From: Hyposmocoma kahamanoa
Lineage: Eukaryota > Arthropoda > Insecta > Lepidoptera > Cosmopterigidae
Assembly (NCBI RefSeq): GCF_003589595.1
Contig: NW_020653726.1
Span: 11,279,873-11,343,872, forward strand
Direction of reading: 5' to 3'
DNA length: 64,000 bases
Both the position numbers and the translations under genes were made by a program. Positions 22,600-33,439 of this stretch are shown one piece after another (within the stretch, counting starts at the first letter, position 1; each line of letters starts with the position of its first letter). The notes below the pieces were generated by a model, which saw nothing but the letters and a program-made list of their open reading frames with translations, was not told the origin of the DNA and did not search any database.

Positions 22600-25338
22600 A
22601 TATTTTTATACCTATAAATATAAAATTTCTAAAACATAATTTTAAAACATAAAAATACCTAAGCAGTCCAAGTCACACTAAAGTTAGGTAGTGTTCTTTT
22701 ACCATATTTTTGAATATATTCAATGATTTCGCTTGTTGAATAAATAAAGGTAAAGCGTTCCACAAACGAATAGCCTGAACAGTAAAGGACTTGTCATAAT
22801 ACTGAGAGGTATGCAATGGCATCTTAAGTTGGATAGTTGAACAAGAGCGCAGATAGCAGGCATCAGCATAATCAAGAATTGGAAGAAGAGTTTGGGCAAT
22901 CGCAATTTTCATGGCAATAGGTAAGAAATTACGTAACCGTCTGAGAGATTCGGCAGACGCAAACAATTTGCGGCAGGTCTCAACTAATTGAGGTACCCAA
23001 GATAGCTGCCTATCAATGAGTATACCTGCGGCACTCGAAACCAATCTATCTTGGATACCAATCTATCTTGGATACCATTCTAGAGCTGCCAATTACAATC
23101 ATTTGTGTTTTCGTTGCATTTAGTTAAGACCAAATTGTTTACTCCACGTCGAAATATGACGGGGATCATTATTGATTTCCTCAATGGCTTCGGTGCATAA
23201 TGCAGGTTTTCAAGTTGCCGGTGAGTGTAAATTTGTAAATCATCTGCATACAGGTGGTAGGATGAGGTAAGACTGCGGGAAATTGAATTAATAAAGATTG
23301 AGAAGAGAAGGGGAGATAAAACGCCGCCCTGTGGAACGCCAGCACTGATGTCACACCAAGAAGAGAACCTCTCATCAATGCGAACACATTGCCGACGCCC
23401 ATGCAGGTAAATATTAAACCAAGAGATTACCGTTGGAGATGTGTTAAGAGTGCGTAAAAGTGCAATCAAAATGTCAAAATCAACGTTGTTGAAAGCATTG
23501 CTGAAATCAAGCAATGACATTACAGTGAGTTGCTGTTGCGACATACTATACCTAATGTCATCAGTGATCCTAACAAGAGCAGTCACAGTGCTGTGTCCTG
23601 GTCGGAAGCCAGATTGAAAGGGATTAAGAAGGTTGTTACGTATGAGAAAAGGAGTAATTTGGTCATGAACTAGTCGCTCTAGCAGCTTTGATAGAAAGGG
23701 AAGTATAGAAATAGGTCGGAAATCAGAAAAGTTAGATGGGTTGGCTTTTTTGGGAAGAGGAGTAATGAGAGCTTCCTTCCAAAGGGAAGGAAATTCCCCG
23801 CTGCTGATAGAAAAATTAAGAATATACCGGATCACAGGTAAAATCTCATCAAGTATGAATAAAAACATTTTACGACCAATATGGTCACTGCCAACAGCAT
23901 TGGACGAAATAGATTCCATGCCCTTCTTAACATCACAATCAGTAAACTTTTTTAAAGAAAACGGAGGATGGTCGGTAGTTGGAAGCGTGGAAAGATAATT
24001 TAAGGTAGATGTTTTAGTCGGCCCGTCGAAGGCAACCGAATTAGAGAAATGATGATTAAGAGCATCAAGGTTTACATTTTTTGGGAAACTATCTTGACGT
24101 GACTTACCAACCCCCAGCGACCGAAGAAACTTCCAGACTTTAGCCGGATCATCAGTTTCTAAAGAACTATGAATATGTCGGCGTTGTCCATCCCTACACA
24201 ACCTATTGCAGTGATTACGACGCTCATTATAGATGCGCTTATTCTCGTCTGTAGTACTGTACTTAAATCTGGACTTAGCTGTGAGCTTTTTATTCATAGC
24301 AGTCCTAACATTCTGGTCTAGCCAAGGTGCATGGAGGTGTTTCATTTTAACTGGCCGTACTGGTGCATGTTTATCGTAAAGGTTCATCAATTTGTTGTTC
24401 AACTCAGACGCTTTGCTATCGATTGATATAGCATTTACAACGTTACCCCAGTCGATGTCACAAGCATCACTCCGCAAACAGTCCAAATCAATTACACGAA
24501 AATTGCGCTGCAGAAGAATTTTGGGCTTAGCTGTGGGTGGGCGGATTTCTTAGGAAAGATAAATCAAGTCATGATAAGAAAAAGCGTCCGCAGCGCACTG
24601 ACCATGTTTACTAACGAAGTTCAAAGATGACACATTTATTAAGTCAAGAAGAGAAGGAGTTGAGTTGGGAAAATTATGTGTAGCATCAAGTGGAAGAAGG
24701 GTCATATTGTTAGCCATTATAAGAGATTCAAAACAAGAAGAACGACTATCTTGTTTAAGAAGGCAAGTATTAAAGTCACCCATAATTATGCTACGTTCAT
24801 AGGAAGGCGAGAAGTCTTCTAATAGTTTTTTAAAAGAAGCAAAAAAGTTAATACGAAGAGAGGGACAATAGTAGACACCAAGTAATAGTTTAGTATGAGA
24901 AAAGAGAACTTCAACGAAAACGTGCTCACCAGCATTGGATAGCGATTGAGAGGATGTGCTAACTATTGAGAATGTTATATGGGATCGTAGGTAAATAGCA
25001 ACGCCACCTCCGCCGCAATCAATGCGATAGATACAAATTAAATTAAATCCTGGTAAAGAGTAAGACGAGGACTGAAGGCACGGTTTTAACCAGGATTCAG
25101 AGATAAGGATAGCATGAAGATTTTTGTTATCAAATGATGCCAGCATATCTGAAAAATGAGCCGGAATACTCTACGCATTTATATGGATAATATTAACATG
25201 TTTGGGAACGTCACAAAATACCGAGTCAATTGTACTCGAAAGGGATGGAATGTTACAAAAGCTAACATATCTGTCACCACTGCTATGAGAACTACAAGAA
25301 ACATAAACCTCATCGTCATTATCACTGCTTATCGACAT
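22600..25338 (-). pseudogene. LINE family K ORF2 (endonuclease-reverse transcriptase), broken
   Basis: ORF2 runs from an ATG at 25338-25336 to a stop at about 22673, close to full length (about 890 codons). The APE endonuclease shows HINA then stop, followed by ISESW, GGGGVAIYLRS, IMGDFN and SYHDLI (the last normally SDH). The RT shows DFRPISILPFLSKLLERL, NPFQSGFRPGHS, LDFSNAFNNVDFD, AGVPQGGVLSPLLFS and the YADDLQIYT catalytic box. The C-terminal tail has FTVQAIRLWNALP. Lesions: a stop in the endonuclease near 25167, and frame breaks near 24500 and 23080. Jockey/CR1-like by motif. Its ORF1 lies directly upstream at 25690-27557. Confidence 0.85.
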
Positions 25339-25689
25339 AAATTTTATTATAATAAACTACTGTATTATATATAAATCAATTTATAAAATATAAAAGAATT
25401 TATAAATTAAGAAAATAATAATAATAATTTAAATAATATTTTGTTACTGCCCATCTGCCAGTTCCGTGCATAGCAACATTAAAAAAAAAGTTATAAATGA
25501 AACTTTCGAGCAGCCGTAGCCATCATAAAAAAAAACTAATCAACTATCAGTATCGTTGCAGTAATTGTCAAAGACATAATTTTGTTTTAAGAAAAAAAGA
25601 ACAATAAATTGGGTGAATTAAACGAAGGTATTATAAAAATTTAAAATGGTCAAATCAAAACAAAGTCTAAATGGGAAAATTGGCCAATA

Positions 25690-27557
25690 TTACTTTTTGG
25701 ATGCCGTAACACGTCTCGCCTTCGGAGGGACGGCACTCGGCTGTTTTGATGATGAAGTTGCAGGCCTCAGATTCCTCTTCGGTGAAGTCGTTTCGAAATC
25801 CTCCTTTGGTAAAATAGCATCGAGATCCATGATGCTGCTGATACGATGATGAGTTTCATCAGGCCCGATTGCAACGACTTCTCGCGTCCAACATTTTGCA
25901 AACCTAAGCGTTGACGTGCCTCCATGAAAACGGCATGCCGTGTTCTCGTCAGGAATTCAGGTAACGTCACACCTGAGCCCTTTAACTTAATTTTGGCCAT
26001 CCAGACTTTGTCACGGATAGAAACATCGCGGACATTGAACAGGATCGGCCTCGGCCTGTTATTATTTCCTTGACGACCATTGACCTACAATAAATGGACG
26101 TCGGGTTCGCGCTAAAAAGTGTCCGCACCTATAGGGCGTTAAAATTGCATACAGAGCGTCAATCACGCAACAGTCTTCATTTGTTCAAGTGACAGCGCGG
26201 TTGTCAATCATGCAGTACCATATAATAATAAGTTGTAAAAATTACCGCAGCAAAGTGTAGAAACAGGATTTTGTATAATATTTTCTCTAAACAAATATAT
26301 TGTGTTATCATAGTTCTCAATTAAAAGTGTTATTTTGTACAGTTTTATCGTATTTAATTTATATATAAATGAATGGTAAATATAAATTACAAAAGCACAC
26401 AAAACAATCAAATAGCTAACTGTCCTTTTTCTACACATTGCATGCGCAAAAGATGGAAAGAGACCCATTACGTCCCTTTCAAGAAGCTTATATAAACTTT
26501 TTGGTCATTTTCAATTGTTCGAACCACAAGCGATTGAAATATTTAGAACAAATAAACTATAGAGTCGCTTTGATTTTAATCTTATTTAAAAAAATATTTT
26601 TTTATTAGTGACGTTTAATTTGAGCTAACGAAATAAAATGTCATTTATATTTTTTTAGGAAGATTACAAAACTAAACTAAATCGGTTTTCGGAATTACGA
26701 TTTACGTTTAGTTGTAATATCAGTACATTTCTTATAGTACACGCTTATTTTCACATTTGTAGTATTATTTGTATGTTTGTATCTGCCCAACTCTTTATTA
26801 TTTCTTTAAGTGAATATGCACAAAATACGACATAATAATATATTTAAAAATTAATTAACATTTACGATAAAGGCTACTCCATTACTCTTGTGTTCAAGTA
26901 ATTTTCAGTCGAAGCTAAATATGGTGCATTTTGTTAAATCTCCAGTAGAAGCTGAATATGGTGTTTTTGGGTCCTTAAATTGTTGCAAGCAAAATTAGGC
27001 AGTACAAAATTAGGCAGTACTGCAATGACGTTACAACATAAATTAAATGTTTTAGTTTTTTATATGTCGTTACATGTCACTACGTTTGTATAGGTTAACT
27101 TCGGACATTTTTTTCGTGGTTTTTGTATTAGACCCGACGTCCATTTGTTGGTAGGTCAATGTTGACGACCCATCCTGTGGCAGCGAGAGATGTCTTCTAC
27201 AGAGAATGTAGTTAATTTTAGCCGATGAACCACTTCCTTGACAACAGCCGCAGCAATATCCTCCCCTGAACTCTTCGGAATACCATGAAGTAACAAAATC
27301 TTGCGCCTTCCCTGCATCTGCAGTTGATCAACCTCCTTGGCAATCCACTCTATTTGATGTTGAAGAGCCCTCAGTGATTTGACCATGAAGGCCTTGAAAG
27401 TGTTGAAATCTGCTGTTAGGGATTCAACATTGGAGCTTGGTGCAGTAGTCCTCTGTAGCTGGCCCTCAAAACCTTCCATACGTTGATTGAAGTTTAGCAC
27501 CAATTCATTGAAAGTTTGCTTGATTTCCTCCATGATTCCAGTGCAGTGTTGTGTCAA
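25690..27557 (-). pseudogene. LINE family K ORF1 (L1-like RNA-binding protein), split by a hAT-like element
   Basis: The 5' part (27557-27163) encodes a coiled-coil-like stretch (FNQRMEGFEGQLQ, LRALQHQIEWIAKEVDQL) followed by an RRM-like KILLLHGIPKSSGEDIAAA and ISRCHRMGR. The 3' part (26077-25690) encodes the C-terminal domain: RPRPILFNVRDV, WMAKIKLKGSGVTLPEFL, RTRHAVFMEARQRLG. The two halves join in frame across the insertion at 26078-27161. One frameshift lies near 25890, and a stop at 25690-25692 ends the ORF. ORF2 starts 352 bp downstream on the same strand, so both belong to one element. Its 5' end meets the family J LINE at about 27550. Confidence 0.75.
26078..27161. mobile_element. Non-autonomous hAT-like DNA transposon, 1,084 bp
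   Basis: The ends are CATTGACCTAC and GTAGGTCAATG, followed inward on both sides by the AAATGGACGTCGGGT motif. The flanks are an 8-bp target duplication TTGACGAC (26070-26077 and 27162-27169). CA-starting ends with an 8-bp duplication fit hAT (P elements are a less likely alternative). The interior is AT-rich with no transposase. It interrupts the ORF1 of LINE K between the codons for MGRQ and GNNNRP. Confidence 0.8.
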
Positions 27558-29180
27558 TAAACTTCTCTCGACGTCCCAATTTGGGTTCAGACAAGGACTA
27601 TCGACAAACGACGCAGTCTATGAGCTGACGGAATACATCGTAAGAAATTTGGACTTGAGAAATAAATGTTTGGCTATATTCCTTGACCTCGCAAAAGCTT
27701 TTGACACTGTAAACATATCAATACTTTTAAACAAGTTAGAAGCACTTGGAATTAAAGGAATACAGCTCAAACTTTTACAGGACTATCTTTCTGACAGAAA
27801 ACAGCGCGTGACTATTGACAAAATAATGAGTGCTGAATTACCGGTTGAATATGGTGTTCCCCAAGGAAGCATCATAGGGACTATCTTATTCCTTGTCTAT
27901 ATCAATCAACTATGCGCTCTCCCCCTCTCTGGTGGCAAGATCATATCTTACGCTGATGACACAGTCCTATTATTCAGTGCCCCAAGTTGGAATGAAATTT
28001 TTACACAAGCTCAATTTGGTTTAAACTCGGTAACCGACTGGCTTAGAGCAAATGCCCTGACACTTAATACTACCAAAACTAAATACATCACTTTCTCCTA
28101 CAATATTTCCTCACAACCTGTTGAGAATGCTTACTCAATAGTAGTTCACAATTGTGTTGGCCCTCGATCTCTTGGATGCCTCTGTATTTGCTCAAAACTG
28201 GACAGCACAAGCAATATTAAATATTTAGGTGTCATAATTGACCAACATCTCAATTTCAAACAGCATATAGTGGCGCTAATTTCTAGGGTTCAAAAATTGA
28301 TTTATGTTTTTAAAAATTTAAGATACTCGGCCAGCAGCGCCCTTCTCAAATCAGTTTACTTAGCCCTTTGTCAATCACTGTTACTTTACTGCGTTACATC
28401 CTGGTGCGGTGCACATAGACCACTCTGATACACCTGGAAAGAGCGCAGAGAGCTGTTCTTAAAGTGATCAACTTTCGTCCTTTCGATTACCCAACCCACA
28501 AATTACTAAACGAGTGCGATGTTCTATCTGTTCGGCAATTGTTTATCCTGCAAATAATTTTGAAAAAGCACTCAATTACTCCATATGATTACATGACTGT
28601 AACTAAGCAAAGACGACACGATCCCTTTTCATCTCGTACACAACTCCGTACAGCACACTCACATAGATTCTTCTGCTTCCTTGGCACATTCCTTTATTTT
28701 AAAATAAATTCTACTTTGCATTATTTTCATATGAATAAAACTGAATGTAAAAAGACCGTCAAATTTTGGCTTAAGAGTAAAACCTACAATGATACCGAGG
28801 ACTTGTTGGAAGTTATTTCATAATTAATATTTATATAATAAGTAATGCTTAACTACTTATCTTTTATAAATTATAACTACTTATCTTTTATTTGTTAAAT
28901 TTATAAAATCTTTATTTTTTTAAGCTTTGTTATGAAAAATGCACTATTATGCCTAAAATACAGGTACACATGTACTTAGTTTAGGCATCGCAATTGCACT
29001 ATTAGGCACTAAGATTAAAATGTTTAATTATACCATGATTATTTTATATAATTTAGATTTTTTTTTGTTTTGTTTATTACTGTTTATTTTAATATTTTAT
29101 CTTCAATTACATTGTTTTCATTAGAATTGTATTAGATTAAGTCATATTGAAATAAATTTATCTTATCTTATCTTATTAAT
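27550..29180 (+). pseudogene. LINE family J, 5'-truncated copy (RT to 3' tail)
   Basis: It starts inside the RT: NKLLSTSQFGFRQG, IFLDLAKAFDTVN, YGVPQGSIIGTILFLVYIN, and the catalytic ISYADDTVLLFS. NIKYLGVIIDQHLNFKQHI follows, then a frame break at about 28425-28464, and the C-terminal domain CDVLSVRQLFILQIILKKHS plus RFFCFLGTFLYFKIN, ending at 28823. The 3' UTR ends in a TCTTA-repeat tail (29161-29178), like the tail of the full-length J copy at 42517-49430. I see no target duplication. It is dead but fairly well preserved. Confidence 0.85.
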
Positions 29181-29980
29181 ACTATATTAAAAAATGATAT
29201 TGTACCTACTAAAATTATATTATACCATACTAAAATACTAAATAATTAATGAGATGTATCTCCGTGAAAGTGAAATGTATTAATTACATTTATAAAGTGG
29301 ATAAAGTATTTTGAACTGTAAGTATATTTAATTAATAAACTTAATTAGAGTCACAAAAATTTTGGTGTTATGATTTTCACACCTACCGCCCAAAAAAAAA
29401 AATCGTTTGAACTTGAAAAAATGTCATACGAGATCGTGTTTAGACAAGTCGAAAACTCGTAAACAAGAATCTCCTTACTACATATTTATCTGTGTAAACT
29501 AATTGTAAGTCAATGGTATAAACAGTCGAGGAGGAGATTAAGTTGCTTGCGAATCTCGTATGACATAATCGTAGGCGAGATTTTAGTTCTTGCCTGAATG
29601 TAAACATTATGATACGATAATCTTATGGCGATTATTCCTTACGATAATCGCGTACGATTTTTCGTCAAGAAACGTGCGATAAACTCTCTCCATCTAAATG
29701 AGCCTTTAACGCTACCTATCTGCGTAGTTCTATTTCGCCGCGTGTGAAACACCGCTTGTGTTTTATTGTATTGTATTTAAATACTTACGCTGACAAATTA
29801 AGTGATCATCATCGTAACTGGTAGTCTCATCCATAGCTGTTATTCGTCATTGAGATATTTTAGCCATTACGTGGATGGGTGGTTTGAGGGGTAGAATAGA
29901 ATCTAACTTTTATTTTAAATTAAAAATCACCGTCATGCCCACAAGTTTTAACTTGACATTATATAACGATTTATTTTAGT
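29181..29980. other. Spacer with a short inverted ATACGAGAT motif
   Basis: Inverted CATACGAGAT (about 29427) and ATCTCGTATG (about 29561) may mark a small fold-back. No gene is seen. Confidence 0.3.
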
Positions 29981-29984
29981 AATT

Positions 29985-30104
29985 TTTCCGCCTTTTATAC
30001 GTTTTTGCTAAGGATATTTAAATGGCCTTCGAAGGACACCCTCAATAAGATGATCTCGAAAATACGCAACGAGAACAAAAATAGCAGGAAGTTCTAAAAC
30101 TAAG
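29985..30104 (+). repeat. Dispersed repeat D, + copy
   Basis: It contains GCTAAGGATATTTAAATGGC, GAAGGACACCCTCAATAAGA, TGATCTCGAA and GTTCTAAAACTAAG. The inverted copy is at 39262-39412, so the pair flanks the mariner/errantivirus block. Confidence 0.65.
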
Positions 30105-30115
30105 TACTTATGGCA

Positions 30116-30435
30116 TCTACTGCCACTTAAATTAATTAAATTCCTGGCTCCCTGTGAAAGAGTTCGTCCAGGGAAGTACTGCCACCTTACATATTTCCGC
30201 CGCCAAGCAGTAATGTGAGCATTACTGCGTTCCGGTTTGGAAGGGTACAGGTGCTGGTGAATTCACAGGCATACGGGAATTGTCAACTTATATCTTAGGG
30301 TGAGGGGCGTAGTGGTAGTGCCATTAAGATCTTCGCGGTTTAAAGCTCTAAGAACACTGCAACTGTCATGGAGGGGAGTGTCGCTTACCACCTAGTGCAC
30401 GACTTGTTAGGTCCATCACTTGGTATCATAAAAAA
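30116..30435 (+). repeat. Family A dispersed repeat (copy A3)
   Basis: Nearly full length, with AAGTACTGCCACCTTACATA, GCAGTAATGTGAGCATTACT and the CTTGGTATCATAAAAAAT end. Confidence 0.75.
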
Positions 30436-31260
30436 TATACAATAACGTTCTTTATTTCACCATATGTGGGTATGTGGATCAAATTTGTTTCACTATCATT
30501 ATAATAACTAATTTTAATACAAAATTTTAACACGCGACGATATGGCCTAAGATTTCTACGTAAGAGAGCCGTATGCGGTAATGGAACGAGTTGAAACAGA
30601 TCTCAAGTCATCGACTTGTTTGTCCTATATTTGGCAACACATTTCGTAGAACGTTTGTTCAGCGCATTATAATAAGTAAAAGGCTTATACATTTTCGCCT
30701 TTGTATAGTCGGTCGATGCTCTATGAACTAAATAGTAAATTTGGCAAGCATCACAGCTCACGAATTTGTTCCAGGAGCCAACTACTACAATGATCCTTAT
30801 GTAAATACAATTTTATGTACAATGTTCATTGAACATATAATTTATGTAGGCAAATTTATTACATAATATACAAGCGCGGCACTCAAGCTATATGACCGTA
30901 CGCGCTGCATACGACCGGGTTAATAGGTGGTTCGTGCTATTAGGTGGCCGTTTGAATTTGCCTTTTTTTTTAAAAAACTAATTTTTCCAACACCTAATTT
31001 ACTGATAAAAATTACACTTAATCGATGACTGACTGACTTCCCTATTCCTGCAACGATGTAGCACTCTTCACGAGTGCAAATGTCTAACTGACTCGATTTG
31101 TGTTTCACGCATAATATCGAAATTTGCACATTGCATATGAAAAATACGGCTGTAATAAAAAAAATTATCAACCTTTGCAAAATAGCCGTATTAGACTGGG
31201 TTACAACAGTTCGTTGCAACGTGTTTAAGAGAAGTGTTCATAACTTACATTAATGTTCTG
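30436..31260. other. Spacer left of the mariner
   Basis: No feature is firmly supported. A 99-codon minus ORF (31219-30920) is unrecognised. The missing 5' part of the decayed mariner should have been to the right of this stretch. Confidence 0.3.
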
Positions 31261-31267
31261 TTTTGTC

Positions 31268-31303
31268 ATTGTAATTTTTAATGTGCAATAAAAAATATTT
31301 CAT
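31268..31303 (+). repeat. Tiny LINE family K 3' end
   Basis: The sequence around ATGTGCAATAAAAAATATTT matches the extreme 3' end of the K copy at 47152-47185, implying an extremely 5'-truncated insertion. Confidence 0.5.
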
Positions 31304-31815
31304 GGGTTCAAAACAGACAGGCATGTGATATATCATGAGTTTCGGGCATTTTTAGGCGCAGGCATGAGTCAAGTACTATCAATACTACACAAACATTTGG
31401 GTGTGAAAAAGCTGTGCTCTCGATGGATCCCACACAATTTGACTGAGGCTCAAACAACGGATCGCGTCACTTGGTGCAATGCCATCTTACCAGATTCAAC
31501 GAAGGGGCGTCAAATTTGGTGTGGGACATAGTAACAGGTGACGAAACATGGATTTATAGTTATGATCCCAAAACAAAGCAGCAATCGAGCGTATGGGTCT
31601 TTCGAGATGAGCCGAAACCAACCAAAGTGGCGTGCGTACAAAGTGCCTCTAAGCGGATGATTGCTTCTTTATTTAATAAAACTGGACACGTGGCTACTGT
31701 GGCAACTTTGGAGAATCGTTGTAGAAGAGGCTGTCAAAGATTATGAAAAATATGTCACAGAGGACTGGCATAAATGTTTTCAAAATTGGTTCATTCGTAT
31801 GAAAAAGTGCATTAA

Positions 31816-31819
31816 CGCC
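31816..31819 (+). repeat. Left target duplication of the errantivirus (CGCC)
   Basis: It pairs with CGCT at 39078-39081. The uninterrupted mariner would read ...AACGCTAACGG..., so the left copy has one substitution. A 4-bp duplication fits errantiviruses. Confidence 0.6.
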
Positions 31820-32040
31820 AGTTACCAGGACGTAACGCCTGGTTATTGCTGACGACGTACCTACGCATCCACATACTCGTGCCGTTTTATTGCAAGATTG
31901 TCTATAATGCATTTTTGAATTACCAATTTGTTATTTTATTTATAGTTAGTCTCATTACAGCTCTTCTTGAATAAACAACGTCTTTTTATAATTAAATTTG
32001 ACTTTTTAAAAACCTATTTTTCGATCGCCAATATATATCT
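31820..32040 (+). repeat. 5' LTR of the errantivirus
   Basis: 221 bp beginning AGTTACCAGGACG, the AGTTA start typical of gypsy/17.6/TED LTRs. It contains a polyadenylation signal AATAAA at 31970-31975. It differs from the 3' LTR (38857-39077) at only four positions. Confidence 0.92.
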
Positions 32041-32053
32041 GGCGCAGTCGGTA
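32040..32053 (+). promoter_or_regulatory. Primer-binding site of the errantivirus
   Basis: TGGCGCAGTCGGTA directly after the LTR, as in 17.6/297/TED, which use a tRNA-Ser primer. The first T overlaps the LTR end. Confidence 0.8.
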
Positions 32054-32405
32054 ATTCTCGCGGTACACCCGGAAAACTTATCATCATCGCGAGTTCGCGC
32101 TATAACACTACCGGGTGAAGAAAAGCAGCATCCTGACTCCCGTGAGAGAACCTATCCCTGGCAATCGTCGTGGAGCTTGAAGTCCGGAGAATTGGAACCT
32201 TGAGCTGCCACTGCTGTTGAGACCCGATAGGAGATGCAGATACTGCTGTGGTGAGTACTCTCTCGTTTACCAAGTTCCTATCTGCTCTATTTCCTGTCGT
32301 ACTATTTTATAAGTGTCACGCTGTGTCTATCTATAGGCTATTATCGTCATAGATTCGCTTTTGTTTGATTCCAAAAGTATAAGCTCGCGTTTAATTAAGT
32401 ACACA

Positions 32406-33439
32406 ATGGCGGAATCAGATTTCAAAACCCTGTCCGACCTTATGCCGCGATACGACGGTAATCCGAAACGGTTAAATATGTTTATTTCTGATGTCGATAA
32501 CGTACTACAGCTGTTCCATATGGAAGGAGAATCATTTTCAAATTTAATAGTATGTCTTATTAAAAGTAGACCTAGTGGCGGCGGCGCGCTCGACGCGCTC
32601 GCGTACGAAAAATCTTTGAATACATGGCCTGACATTAAACAAGCCTTACTTCGTCGCTTAGGCGTCCCCCGCAATGAGATACAGGTGATGCAGGACCTGT
32701 CGCGAACCCGCCGTCAGAAGTCAGAGGATTCTGAGGTGTATGGCAAACGTTTACGCGAAATCTTAGACACGCTGTACTCAGTAGGTGAAAACCCGGATAA
32801 AACGTATTACGAACGCATGGTTATCGAACAATACGTTAACCAATTGGAGTTTCACGTGTCGTTAGGGGTTCGTATTGATAAACCTAATACACTGGAAGCA
32901 GCCATAATGGTAGCCCGACAGGAGGAGGCCAGATTAGCGGCTAATCCCCCCCCAGGAATGGTACAAAATAAGGGGAAGATGGATTTTCAAAAACATACTT
33001 TCCCACGCTTGAATATGCCTGCCTTTAACAGTAATAATTTCCAACCCCAATATGTGCAAAATGTTCAACCCCAATCTAGCTGGACGGTAGAGCAGCGTGC
33101 GCCACAGAAACCACCAATGTTACAGTGGCATCAGAAACCAACTCAAGGTAACTTTAAAAATAATAATTCAGGCACATTTAGGAACTCTGGAGCTTTTCGG
33201 CAACCGAACATCCCGCAACGCCCTTGGAACCAGGCTCAGAAGGTGTCCGACGTGACGTTACGATGCGATCAGTATCAAAGCCACAGGCACCTAACTTTGG
33301 GCAGCAGAACCTATTCTACATGGCCCCAGAAGAAACAGACTCGAACGTAACTCAGGAGACTTACTATGATGAAGAAGCATACTCGTATAACAACTATCAG
33401 ACCAGTGAGACAGACCATCTACTCATGAGACAGAGGTAA
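32406..33439 (+). pseudogene. gag: Errantivirus gag
   Basis: It starts at the ATG of MAESDFKTLSDLMPRYDG. Capsid-like sequence continues to about residue 190 (for example WPDIKQALLRRLGVPRNEIQ), then a Gln/Asn/Pro-rich C-terminal region without a zinc knuckle, as is usual for errantivirus Gag. The reading frame appears to shift near 33245-33260: the frame that carries NFGQQNLFYMAPEETD continues to a stop at about 33439, whereas the original frame ends at 33350. The structural role (particle assembly, RNA binding) follows from the family. It overlaps or abuts the start of pol. Confidence 0.8.

Noticed and set aside
27550..29180. Target duplication for the truncated LINE J copy
   Set aside because: I compared both flanks and found no convincing repeat.
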